Origin: Clostridia bacterium
GTDB lineage: Bacteria > Bacillota > Clostridia > Christensenellales > DTU072
Assembly: GCA_028699795.1 (NCBI GenBank)
Contig: JAQVTZ010000014.1
Span: forward strand, 1-18,128
Reading direction: 5' to 3'
DNA: 18,128 nucleotides
Translations under genes and position numbers: made by a program
Notes under the pieces: model-generated
Told to the model about the DNA's origin: nothing
Seen by the model: only the letters and a program-made list of their open reading frames with translations
Databases searched by the model: none
In this document: one piece after another, positions 1 to 6,171 of the stretch
How positions within the stretch are numbered: the stretch's first letter is position 1
How the letters are laid out: each line of letters begins with the position of its first letter

Positions 1-36
1 CCCCATGCGTCGGGCATAGCCCTCCCCGAGCTCACT

Positions 37-61
37 AAAAATATCACACTGTGATATTTTT
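37..61. terminator. Perfect 12-bp palindrome, terminator-like hairpin
   Basis: Arms at 37-48 and 50-61 are exact reverse complements around one base. The A-run and T-run at the outer ends make it look like a bidirectional intrinsic terminator. A further GCTC/GAGC pair can extend the stem past a small bulge. It lies about 100 bases beyond the proA stop, so it could end the yebC-proA transcript. The rest of 1-163 holds no gene that I can support. Confidence 0.55.
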
Positions 62-137
62 CGAGCGTTCGCTCCCGTTCAAGTCGGACTCATACGGTAT
101 CGCTATCGCTCTAAAATTATATTTTTTTCTTATTTGT

Positions 138-159
138 AATTTGTACATTGTAATTTGTA
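138..159 (-). repeat. AT-rich dispersed repeat, copy 1
   Basis: This 22-base stretch is the exact reverse complement of 13327-13348. It sits in a run of short TTTGTAA-like units just past the 3' end of proA. Both copies are intergenic and next to the 3' end of a gene, which suggests a dispersed intergenic repeat family. I cannot see its copy number elsewhere in the genome. Confidence 0.6.
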
Positions 160-163
160 ATTT

Positions 164-1414
164 TTATGTTCTAACCTGCCCGTCTCCTTGTACAATGTAC
201 TTTACGCTTGTCAGTTCTCTTAACCCAATAGGACCGCGGACATGCAGTTTTTGTGTGCTGATGCCCATCTCGGCGCCCAGACCCAATTCAAACCCGTCGG
301 TAAACCGTGTGGAAGCGTTTACATAAACTGCCGCGCTGTCTACCTCGCTGCAAAACCTTTGTCCTTCTGCGGCATTTGAGGTTATTATCGCTTCGCTATG
401 GTTGGTACCGTATTGATTGATATGGTCTATCGCTTCTTTACATCCCGATACCATTTTGACTTTAATGATAAGCTCGTCGTATTCGCAATAAAACTCATCT
501 TCGTCCGCAACAATTATTTCCAACCCTTTTGCAAGTTGCTTTACTTCTTCGGTCCCTCTCAGTTCGACTTTGTTGTCTTGCAAAGCGGTGAGTATTTTTG
601 TTACGGTTTCGGCACTGTGCGTTCTGTCGATAAGCAAAGTCTCTAATGCGTTGCAGGTGCTGGGACGATTACACTTTGCGTTGACGGCAAGCGCTGCTGC
701 CATATCAATATCCGCCGAAGCCGCGAGATACATATGACAATTTCCTCCCGAGGAGGCCACCACCGGCATTTTAGCGTTTTCTAACACAACTTTTTTGAGC
801 GTTTCGCCGCCGCGCGGTATTACCACATCGATATACTTTTCTTGCGCCAGCATCTCGTAGGTAAGCGTGCGTTCGGGGCCCTCTATCAAACCCACAATGT
901 TCTCGTCCGCTCCCGCTTCTGCAAGTGCGGTTTTTATGAGCGATACAAGGCAAGCTACGCTCGATACACTATCGCGACTTCCTCTTAGAATGACTCCGTT
1001 GCCGCTTTTAATACAAAGCGCCGCCGCATCGATTGCTACATTGGGTCTTGCCTCGAAAATAATGCCTATCACACCCAAAGGCGCGCGTACGCGGTTTATT
1101 TTTAGCCCGTTGGGGCGAACATAGCTTTCGACCACCTCACCGACAGGGTCGGGAAGCGCGATAATCTCGCTTAGTCCTTCGGCCATAGCTTCAATTCTTT
1201 TTTCGTTGAGCGCAAGTCTGTCTAAATAAGCGTTGTTGCGACCCGCCTCTTTTGCCTTGTCTAAATCTTTGGCATTGGCCTCGATGAGTTGTTTTTTGCT
1301 TGACAAAAGCAACTCTCGCAATCTTTGCAACACGCGGTTTTTCTGCTCTGTAGAAGCCGCTGCAAAAGCGGAAGATGCATATTTTGCTTTTTTGCAGATT
1401 TCAACAACATTCAT
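164..1414 (-). CDS. proA: Glutamate-5-semialdehyde dehydrogenase (gamma-glutamyl phosphate reductase)
   Basis: Catalyses the NADPH-dependent reduction of gamma-glutamyl phosphate to glutamate-5-semialdehyde, the second step of proline synthesis, in the cytosol. The 416 residues match the family's usual length. Recognisable segments are GVIGIIFEARPNV near residue 115, the SGGNCHMY segment near 222 and NRPSTCNALETLL, which places the catalytic Cys at about 254. The ATG at 1414 lies only three bases after the yebC stop, so the two are probably cotranscribed; its Shine-Dalgarno sequence would lie inside the end of yebC. The stop is TAA. The usual partner proB (glutamate 5-kinase) is not adjacent upstream and may lie outside the window. 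The family assignment is certain. Confidence 0.97.
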   Translation of the reverse strand: MNVVEICKKAKYASSAFAAASTEQKNRVLQRLRELLLSSKKQLIEANAKDLDKAKEAGRNNAYLDRLALNEKRIEAMAEGLSEIIALPDPVGEVVESYVRPNGLKINRVRAPLGVIGIIFEARPNVAIDAAALCIKSGNGVILRGSRDSVSSVACLVSLIKTALAEAGADENIVGLIEGPERTLTYEMLAQEKYIDVVIPRGGETLKKVVLENAKMPVVASSGGNCHMYLAASADIDMAAALAVNAKCNRPSTCNALETLLIDRTHSAETVTKILTALQDNKVELRGTEEVKQLAKGLEIIVADEDEFYCEYDELIIKVKMVSGCKEAIDHINQYGTNHSEAIITSNAAEGQRFCSEVDSAAVYVNASTRFTDGFELGLGAEMGISTQKLHVRGPIGLRELTSVKYIVQGDGQVRT

Positions 1415-1417
1415 CGC

Positions 1418-2155
1418 CTACTCTTCCTCTTCTTCGGGCGGAAGCACGGCGTTGTGATAGACATTTTGGACATCGTCGTTTTCTTCCAACTTATCGATAA
1501 GTTTTTTGACCGACTCCAAATGCCCTTGGGGGTCTATTTGCACATCCGAAATCATATCCAGATTTTGCGAAAGCACATTGACGCCCGCTTCCCGTAGTTT
1601 GTCTGCGACATCGCCAAGCTCGTTGGGCTGCGTATAGATTTCGTATACTTCTTCGTCTGTTACAAGGTCTTCGGCGCCCGCTTCCAAAGCAAGCATCAGC
1701 ATATCGTCTTCGGAGTACTCTCCTTTGTCCGCAATGATGATACCCTTTTTGTTAAACATGAACGCTACGCAACCGTTTTGTCCCAGCGAACCGCCGTATT
1801 TGTCGAACAAATGCCTTACATCACCCGCCGTACGGTTTTTGTTGTCGGTAAGCGCTTCTACGATTACGGCAACGCCCCCTGCGGCATACCCTTCGTAAGT
1901 AATATCTTCATAATTTACGGAGTCGAGTTCTCCGCTTGCTTTCTTAATAGAGCGTTGAATATTGTCGTTGGGCATATTATTTTGTTTTGCCTTTGCAATC
2001 ACATCACGCAATCTGCTGTTATTGGCAGGGTCTGCGCCGCCCTGTTTCACGGCGATTGCCAACTCACGCCCGATTTTGGTAAAAACACTTCCTCTTAGAG
2101 CATCCGTTTTGCCCTTTTTAATTTTGATGTTTGCCCACTTACTGTGTCCTGACAT
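1418..2155 (-). CDS. yebC: YebC/PmpR family protein
   Basis: Cytosolic protein of the YebC/PmpR/TACO1 family. Members have been described as DNA-binding regulators and, more recently, as factors that help ribosomes translate difficult motifs such as proline stretches. The N-terminus MSGHSKWANIK and the following K-rich stretch are the family signature, and the 245 residues match the usual length. The central EALTDNKNRTAGDVRHLF segment (about residues 100-117) and the acidic C-terminus, which ends in five glutamates, are also typical. A good AGGAGA ribosome binding site precedes the ATG. The stop is TAG. It is the first gene of a probable two-gene unit with proA. The family is certain; the exact role in this organism is not visible. 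Confidence 0.95.
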   Translation of the reverse strand: MSGHSKWANIKIKKGKTDALRGSVFTKIGRELAIAVKQGGADPANNSRLRDVIAKAKQNNMPNDNIQRSIKKASGELDSVNYEDITYEGYAAGGVAVIVEALTDNKNRTAGDVRHLFDKYGGSLGQNGCVAFMFNKKGIIIADKGEYSEDDMLMLALEAGAEDLVTDEEVYEIYTQPNELGDVADKLREAGVNVLSQNLDMISDVQIDPQGHLESVKKLIDKLEENDDVQNVYHNAVLPPEEEEE

Positions 2156-2180
2156 AAACCATCTCCTATTCTACAAAAAA

Positions 2181-2208
2181 TTTATATGGAATAAGCAATT
2201 CTAATCAA
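2181..2208 (-). promoter_or_regulatory. Possible promoter of yebC-proA
   Basis: On the minus strand a TTGATT (2208-2203) and a TATAAA (2186-2181) are separated by 16 bases, just upstream of the yebC ribosome binding site. The boxes are imperfect and the surrounding DNA is AT-rich, so chance resemblance is possible. Confidence 0.4.
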
Positions 2209-2232
2209 TCGAATTTATATAATTTCTAATTG

Positions 2233-2982
2233 TTATGCGTTTGCATTATGCGTAATTACGGACAATGCAATCGATGCGCTTACCGCCGCATTAAGACTTT
2301 CTATTCTTTCGCAGGCCATTGGTACGGCCAACACGGCATCGGCGCGTTCTCGAAATTCAGCAGATATCCCATGCGCCTCATTGCCCACCACCAAAGCAAG
2401 GTTGGGAGGAGGCTTATAATGATACACATCTTTGCCGCCCATATCAAGCACGGCAACCGTATAACCTTTTAGCAAGTCAAGTATTTCTAAACGGCTGCCC
2501 GTTACGAGATTCGCCTGAAAGATACCTCCCATCGATGCCCTTACGACTTTGGGATTATAGCAATCGGCAGAGTCCGCCGCAGCAATATCGGTAATCCCCA
2601 TTGCGCAAGCCGTACGGATAATGGTACCTGCATTGCCAGGATCGGATATCCCATCCATCACCAAAACAATGCGCTGCGAAAGGGGGCTGGGAACAGGAAC
2701 AGATACAAGCGCAAGAATACCCTGAGACTGTACCGTGTCCGTGACACTATCGAAAACGCCGTCTGCAACCAGATTGATTTCGCCTTTCCACAACGAAAGG
2801 ATGTGACCGTGCCTGTCCGTATCGCTTGCGCGTACAAACAACGCGCCGCTTTTGTCCTGCATATCTTTTACAAGATTTCCTCCTTCGGCGACAAATAAGC
2901 CGTTTGCCGAGCGGCCTTTTTTGTCTTTTAGACTTCGTAGAAGTTTTATTTGTCCGTTTTGGGCGGAGGTAATCGTTTTCAT
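2233..2982 (-). CDS. TrmH/SpoU-family RNA 2'-O-methyltransferase
   Basis: Transfers a methyl group from S-adenosylmethionine to a ribose 2'-OH in RNA, most likely 23S rRNA. The three SPOUT motifs are visible in order: DPGNAGTIIRTACA (motif 1, about residues 115-128), VVGNEAHGIS (motif 2, near 196) and VPMACERIESLNAAVSAS (motif 3, near 220), which forms the knotted cofactor site. The N-terminal part (about 1-95), beginning ITSAQNGQIKLLRSLKDKKGR, is the RNA-binding substrate domain of this family. The 249 residues match the usual length. An AAGGA site precedes the ATG. It follows infC-rpmI-rplT across a strong terminator, the same neighbourhood as B. subtilis ysgA (rlmP). Orthology to that gene is inferred, so the target nucleotide is not asserted. 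Confidence 0.92.
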   Translation of the reverse strand: MKTITSAQNGQIKLLRSLKDKKGRSANGLFVAEGGNLVKDMQDKSGALFVRASDTDRHGHILSLWKGEINLVADGVFDSVTDTVQSQGILALVSVPVPSPLSQRIVLVMDGISDPGNAGTIIRTACAMGITDIAAADSADCYNPKVVRASMGGIFQANLVTGSRLEILDLLKGYTVAVLDMGGKDVYHYKPPPNLALVVGNEAHGISAEFRERADAVLAVPMACERIESLNAAVSASIALSVITHNANA

Positions 2983-2998
2983 ATTTCCTTACTACTAG

Positions 2999-3028
2999 AA
3001 AAACGGCCGTCCCGATTACGGGACAGCC
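2999..3028 (-). terminator. Intrinsic terminator of infC-rpmI-rplT
   Basis: The minus strand can form a 10-bp GC-rich stem (3028-3019 with 3014-3005, one G-U pair) with a UAAU loop, followed by G and a run of five U. It begins 11 bases after the rplT stop codon and separates the ribosomal operon from the methyltransferase gene. Confidence 0.9.
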
Positions 3029-3039
3029 CTTTTATTGGG

Positions 3040-3396
3040 TTAGGCGTTGAGGGCCGTTTTTGCCTTTTCGCAAAGGGTGGCGAAGGCCTGCGCGTCGTTT
3101 ACGGCGAGGTCGGCAAGAATCTTACGGTTGAGGTCTATCCCCGCAACCTTAAGACCATGCATGAAACGGCTGTATGATAAATTATTGATACGAGCTCCTG
3201 CATTGATACGGGCAATCCAAAGACTGCGGAAATCTCTTTTTTTGAGGCGTCTGCTGATGTAAGCATACTGCATGCTCTTCATGACGGCTTGACGCGCTAC
3301 CCTGTACAGTTTGTGTTTGCTGCCGTAATAACCTTTGGCTCTCTTAAGAATTTTTCTGCGTTTTTTTACCGCGTTAACTGCTCTTTTAATTCTCAT
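3040..3396 (-). CDS. rplT: 50S ribosomal protein L20
   Basis: Primary-binding protein of the large subunit, needed for early 50S assembly. In B. subtilis and E. coli it also represses its own operon by binding the infC-rpmI-rplT mRNA. The 118 residues, the very basic N-terminus MRIKRAVNAVKKRRKILKR, the GYYGSKHKLYRVA segment and RDFRSLWIARINAG are all diagnostic. The ribosome binding site AGGAGG is excellent and its first bases overlap the TAG stop of rpmI, consistent with translational coupling. It is last in the operon, directly before a strong terminator. Confidence 0.98.
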   Translation of the reverse strand: MRIKRAVNAVKKRRKILKRAKGYYGSKHKLYRVARQAVMKSMQYAYISRRLKKRDFRSLWIARINAGARINNLSYSRFMHGLKVAGIDLNRKILADLAVNDAQAFATLCEKAKTALNA

Positions 3397-3407
3397 TTTT
3401 GCACCTC

Positions 3408-3608
3408 CTACGCTTGACCGTTAATCATAGACTTGATTGTTTTGGCCTGCGCTTCGTTTACATAGCCGCCTTGGCGTAGAAATCTCTTGCGCTTTCTTGC
3501 TTTCTTGTTAAGAATGTGGTTTTTGTTTTGTTTCGCTCTTTTTATGAGTCCGTTCGCGGTAAGTCTGAATCTCTTTTTTGCACCGCTATGCGATTTCATT
3601 TTGGGCAT
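3408..3608 (-). CDS. rpmI: 50S ribosomal protein L35
   Basis: Small basic protein of the large ribosomal subunit. At 66 residues with the start MPKMKSHSGAKKRFRLTANG and the KQNKNHILNKKARKRKR stretch it is unmistakable. An AAGGAG site precedes the ATG at 3608. It lies between infC and rplT in the standard order, with 14 bases after infC and 11 before rplT. Its stop is TAG, and the AG of that codon forms part of the AGGAGG that starts rplT translation. Confidence 0.98.
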   Translation of the reverse strand: MPKMKSHSGAKKRFRLTANGLIKRAKQNKNHILNKKARKRKRFLRQGGYVNEAQAKTIKSMINGQA

Positions 3609-3622
3609 GATGTATCTCCTTG

Positions 3623-4144
3623 TTACTTATTTATTTTTTTAGACGGTGCAAGCACCATCGTAAATGTTCTTCCTTCTTTGACGGGCGCTCTTTCTAGCAC
3701 CACGATATCTTCTAGAAGTTTATAAAAATCTTGAATCACATTCATTGCTATTTCGGGGTGAGCTTGTTGCCGACCGCGCATCATAAGGCTGACTTTTACT
3801 TTATTGCCGTCGCCTATGAAACCTCTGGCCCTGCGTGCTTTAATCTCCATATCGCCCTTGTCTATCACCGCGCTAAGCTGAATGTCTTTGATCTCTACAA
3901 CCTTGCGGTTTCTGCGCTCTTCTTTCTCTTTTTTAATAAGATCGAAGCGGTACTTTTTGTAGTCCAGCAGTTTGCATACAGGCGGTGTGGATTGGGGAGC
4001 AATCATAACAAGATCTAAATTGCGTTCGTCCGCGAGACGCATCGCGTTATAGGTAGACATAATGCCCAGTTGCTCTCCGTTATTGTCGATCAGTCTTACT
4101 TCTCTAGCTCTAATCTCAGAATTGGTTAACAGTTCTTTGAAAAT
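3623..4144 (-). CDS. infC: Translation initiation factor IF-3, ATT start
   Basis: Binds the 30S subunit, prevents premature 50S joining and checks the initiator tRNA/start-codon match. The N-domain (NSEIRAREVRLIDNNGEQLG), the lysine-rich linker helix (about residues 65-90) and the C-domain up to FTMVLAPSKK are all present. I set the start at an ATT codon (4144-4142). It lies eight bases after a strong GAGGAGG, the product then begins FKELLTNSEIR as in relatives, and infC is the classic gene with non-canonical AUU starts that IF-3 itself discriminates against. A longer in-frame reading from a TTG at 4201 would run through the terminator-like hairpin and the Shine-Dalgarno sequence, so I reject it. 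With this start the protein is 173 residues, normal for the family. It is first in the infC-rpmI-rplT operon. Confidence 0.95.
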   Translation of the reverse strand: MFKELLTNSEIRAREVRLIDNNGEQLGIMSTYNAMRLADERNLDLVMIAPQSTPPVCKLLDYKKYRFDLIKKEKEERRNRKVVEIKDIQLSAVIDKGDMEIKARRARGFIGDGNKVKVSLMMRGRQQAHPEIAMNVIQDFYKLLEDIVVLERAPVKEGRTFTMVLAPSKKINK

Positions 4145-4282
4145 ATGTGTATCCTCCTCTATAAAATAAAAAATGTGTTCTTTTGCAAAAACACATCTCA
4201 ACAGATTCCCTGATACAGGATAATAAAAATCTATCGTTTACCATACTGCGCTGTTGCATCTGGTGAGAATTGCTTCTGCTTT
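4145..4282 (-). promoter_or_regulatory. 5' leader of the infC operon mRNA
   Basis: A leader of about 138 nt between the inferred transcription start and the ATT start codon. It ends with the terminator-like hairpin (4163-4196) and then the Shine-Dalgarno sequence. In B. subtilis this operon is controlled by L20 acting on such a leader by attenuation. I infer the same kind of control here from the gene order and the hairpin, but I have not aligned it to the known L20 leader structure. Confidence 0.55.
4163..4196 (-). terminator. Attenuator-like hairpin upstream of infC
   Basis: On the minus strand 4196-4187 and 4182-4173 pair over 10 bp (one U-G) around a GCAA tetraloop, followed by UUUUUAUUUUAU. 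This is the form of an intrinsic terminator, placed only three bases ahead of the infC ribosome binding site. It would let transcription stop before the operon, with readthrough regulated by an alternative leader fold. Confidence 0.75.
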
Positions 4283-4288
4283 GTTGTT

Positions 4289-4318
4289 ATTATATCCATA
4301 AATTATATGTTATGTCAA
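4289..4318 (-). promoter_or_regulatory. Promoter of infC-rpmI-rplT
   Basis: Consensus TTGACA (4318-4313) and TATAAT (4294-4289) on the minus strand with an 18-base spacer. This gives a transcription start near 4282. It lies immediately downstream of the inverted-repeat element at 4339-4513. Confidence 0.8.
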
Positions 4319-4338
4319 GCAAATTTATGAAAATTGGC

Positions 4339-4513
4339 TGTCTCATTTAGCGAAAATTGTTATTCGGGAACCTCTATTTAGCCCCCGCTTGTCATTTTGT
4401 GTTTGCAGCATATAGTAATTGCCAAACCCAAAATGCAAGGCTGTTCGGTAATTTTGGCGCCTTAAATTCCTCGAAGGTGCTAAATAGAGGTTCCCTATTC
4501 GCTAAATGAGACA
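4339..4513. repeat. 175-bp nested inverted-repeat element (MITE-like)
   Basis: The outer arms (4339-4354 and 4498-4513) are perfect 16-bp inverted repeats beginning TGTCTC and ending GAGACA. Inside them 4366-4382 and 4479-4495 form a second perfect pair of 17 bp, offset by 11 bases on the left and 2 on the right. The roughly 96-base core encodes nothing evident. Short size, TG...CA ends and position between genes fit a non-autonomous transposable element or a large stem-loop that could also end the glnA transcript. I see no clear target-site duplication (left flank TTGGC, right flank AGCTC) and no second copy in the window. Confidence 0.75.
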
Positions 4514-4539
4514 AGCTCCTATTTTGTTAAGTGAAGGTA

Positions 4540-5964
4540 TTATAGGTCGTAATACAATGCGAATTCTGCGGGATGCGGCATGGTATTCACTTCCGCCGCC
4601 TGTTTGCGTTTTTGCTTTATCCATATTTCTATCAGTCTTTGGGGAAAGACTCCGCCTGCCTGCAAATATTCATTATCTGCTTCTAAGGCATCCAACGCTT
4701 CGTCTAGATTGCGCGGCAAAGACTTAATTTTCTTCTTCTCTTCGTCGGATAAATTATAAAGATTCATATCATAAGGCCCGTATCCTTCTTTTACGGGGTC
4801 GATCTTGTTCTTTACACCGTCGATACCCGCCATCAGCATCGCCGCATACGCAAGATACGGGTTGGCGGTACCGTCGCCCGCTCTGTATTCGAACCGTTTG
4901 TCTTTGGGCAGCTTGGCATACGCGGGTATTCTTATGACAGAACTCCTGTTTGCGGTTGCAAAACAGATATTAACGGGCGCTTCGTAACCGGGAACCAGTC
5001 TCTTATAGCTGTTGGTGGACGGATTGGCAAACGCCGAAATGCTCTTTGCATGACGCAAGATACCACCGATAAAGTACAGCGCGGTTTGGCTCAAACCCGA
5101 ATACCCTTTTTCGTCGAAAAATACGGGTTGACCATTCTTAAATAAGTGCATGTGCACATGCAAACCGTTGCCCGCTTCCCCCAAAATGGGTTTGGGCATA
5201 AAGGTCGCGGATTTTCCCGCTTGAAAGGCGGCGTTTCTAATAATATATTTGATAAGCATAGACTTATCCGCCATTTCTCTGAGGTTGCCGAACTCGACTT
5301 CGATTTCCAGCTGTCCCGGTCCCGCCACCTCGTGATGATGGTATTTGACCTTGACGCCTCTTTCTTCCAGCATCATACATATTTCGGAGCGGAGATTATA
5401 AAGTATATCAAACGGCGCGTCGATGTGATATCCGCCCTTATGAGGTACTTTGAACCCCAAGCTATCCGCTCTGCCGCTGTTCCACTTTGCTTGCTCTGCA
5501 TCCAACTCGAATCCGATTTGATTTGGTTCAAGACGATAACTCATTTGATCAAGTACGATAAATTCGAATTCGGGTCCGATTCTGATTTCGTCAGCAATGC
5601 CAGACTCTTTCAAAAAGTTTTCGGAGGCGTCCGCAATCGTTCTGGGGTCTTGCTCGAACCTTCTGTGGGGATTGCCAATGACAAAAATATCGCCTATCAT
5701 ACAGATGGTTTTTACACTGCAAAAAGGGTCTTCAAAAGCCGAACTTACATCCGGAATGAATACCATGTCGCTCTTTTCCGTAGGGGCAAAACCGTAATTG
5801 GAACCGTCAAAACCAATACCGCTTATCAATGTTTGCTCCGTAAAGCGTTCTGCGGGTATTGTCAAATGACGCCATCTTCCTTCGAGATCGATCATTTTAA
5901 AATCAATCATTTGGATATTGTTGTCCACACAATACCTTTGCAACTCTTGATAATTTTTGAACAT
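4540..5964 (-). CDS. glnA: Glutamine synthetase type I (GSI-beta-like)
   Basis: ATP-dependent amidation of glutamate to glutamine, the main ammonia assimilation step; a cytosolic dodecamer. The beta-grasp N-domain includes GFDGSNYGF. Catalytic-domain motifs GPEFEFIVLD, NGLHVHMH, NPSTNSYKRLVPGYEAP, NRSSVIRIP and FEYRAGDGTANPYL are all present. At 474 residues, with MNLYNL around Tyr403 and a tail like the cyanobacterial/proteobacterial enzymes (HPAEFALYYDL), it fits the GSI-beta class that carries the adenylylation tyrosine, rather than the roughly 444-residue GSI-alpha usual in Firmicutes. I chose ATG 5964 because a good AAGGAG lies seven bases upstream; the in-frame ATG at 5982 lies before that site. 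It has its own promoter and lies between a thrS terminator and the inverted-repeat element. The stop is TAA. Confidence 0.95.
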   Translation of the reverse strand: MFKNYQELQRYCVDNNIQMIDFKMIDLEGRWRHLTIPAERFTEQTLISGIGFDGSNYGFAPTEKSDMVFIPDVSSAFEDPFCSVKTICMIGDIFVIGNPHRRFEQDPRTIADASENFLKESGIADEIRIGPEFEFIVLDQMSYRLEPNQIGFELDAEQAKWNSGRADSLGFKVPHKGGYHIDAPFDILYNLRSEICMMLEERGVKVKYHHHEVAGPGQLEIEVEFGNLREMADKSMLIKYIIRNAAFQAGKSATFMPKPILGEAGNGLHVHMHLFKNGQPVFFDEKGYSGLSQTALYFIGGILRHAKSISAFANPSTNSYKRLVPGYEAPVNICFATANRSSVIRIPAYAKLPKDKRFEYRAGDGTANPYLAYAAMLMAGIDGVKNKIDPVKEGYGPYDMNLYNLSDEEKKKIKSLPRNLDEALDALEADNEYLQAGGVFPQRLIEIWIKQKRKQAAEVNTMPHPAEFALYYDL

Positions 5965-6002
5965 CTGTAACTCCTTATGCAAAAAGTTTATAATAACTAA
6001 AA

Positions 6003-6031
6003 ATTATAAAGTAAAATTCCATTTTTTGCAA
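6003..6031 (-). promoter_or_regulatory. Promoter of glnA
   Basis: TTGCAA (6031-6026) and a perfect TATAAT (6008-6003) with a 17-base spacer on the minus strand, giving a start near 5996 and a short leader of about 30 nt. I see no obvious GlnR or other operator in the interval. Confidence 0.75.
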
Positions 6032-6103
6032 GTAGTACCCCTCATTTTAACTTATTTATTACTTAAATTATATTCATTATTTAATAGAATAACTTTGTGC
6101 AAC

Positions 6104-6131
6104 AAAAAAACCTTCCTTTTACAGAAGGTTT
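6104..6131 (-). terminator. Intrinsic terminator of thrS
   Basis: Minus-strand stem AAACCTTC/GAAGGTTT (6131-6124 with 6115-6108) with an eight-base loop, followed by a T-run. It begins about 40 bases after the thrS stop and separates thrS from the glnA promoter. Confidence 0.85.
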
Positions 6132-6171
6132 GCTTTGTTATACAGAAAACATTTTTGCTATTGGGGTACCT

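Noticed and set aside
37..61. CRP-type operator (TGTGA-N-TCACA)
   Set aside because: The half-sites are in the reverse order (TCACA-TGTGA) with a one-base centre, unlike a CRP site, and the organism is not expected to use CRP in that way.
131..165. CRISPR-like short repeats in the TTTGTAA-rich stretch
   Set aside because: The units are 7-10 bases, irregular and without unique spacers of constant size, and no cas genes are present.
4145..4201. A 19-residue N-terminal extension of IF-3 from a TTG at 4201
   Set aside because: It would include the terminator-like hairpin and the Shine-Dalgarno sequence of the ATT start, and relatives lack such an extension.
5965..5982. Start of glnA at the ATG at 5982
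   Set aside because: The ribosome binding site lies between that ATG and the one at 5964, and the family N-terminus fits the downstream start.
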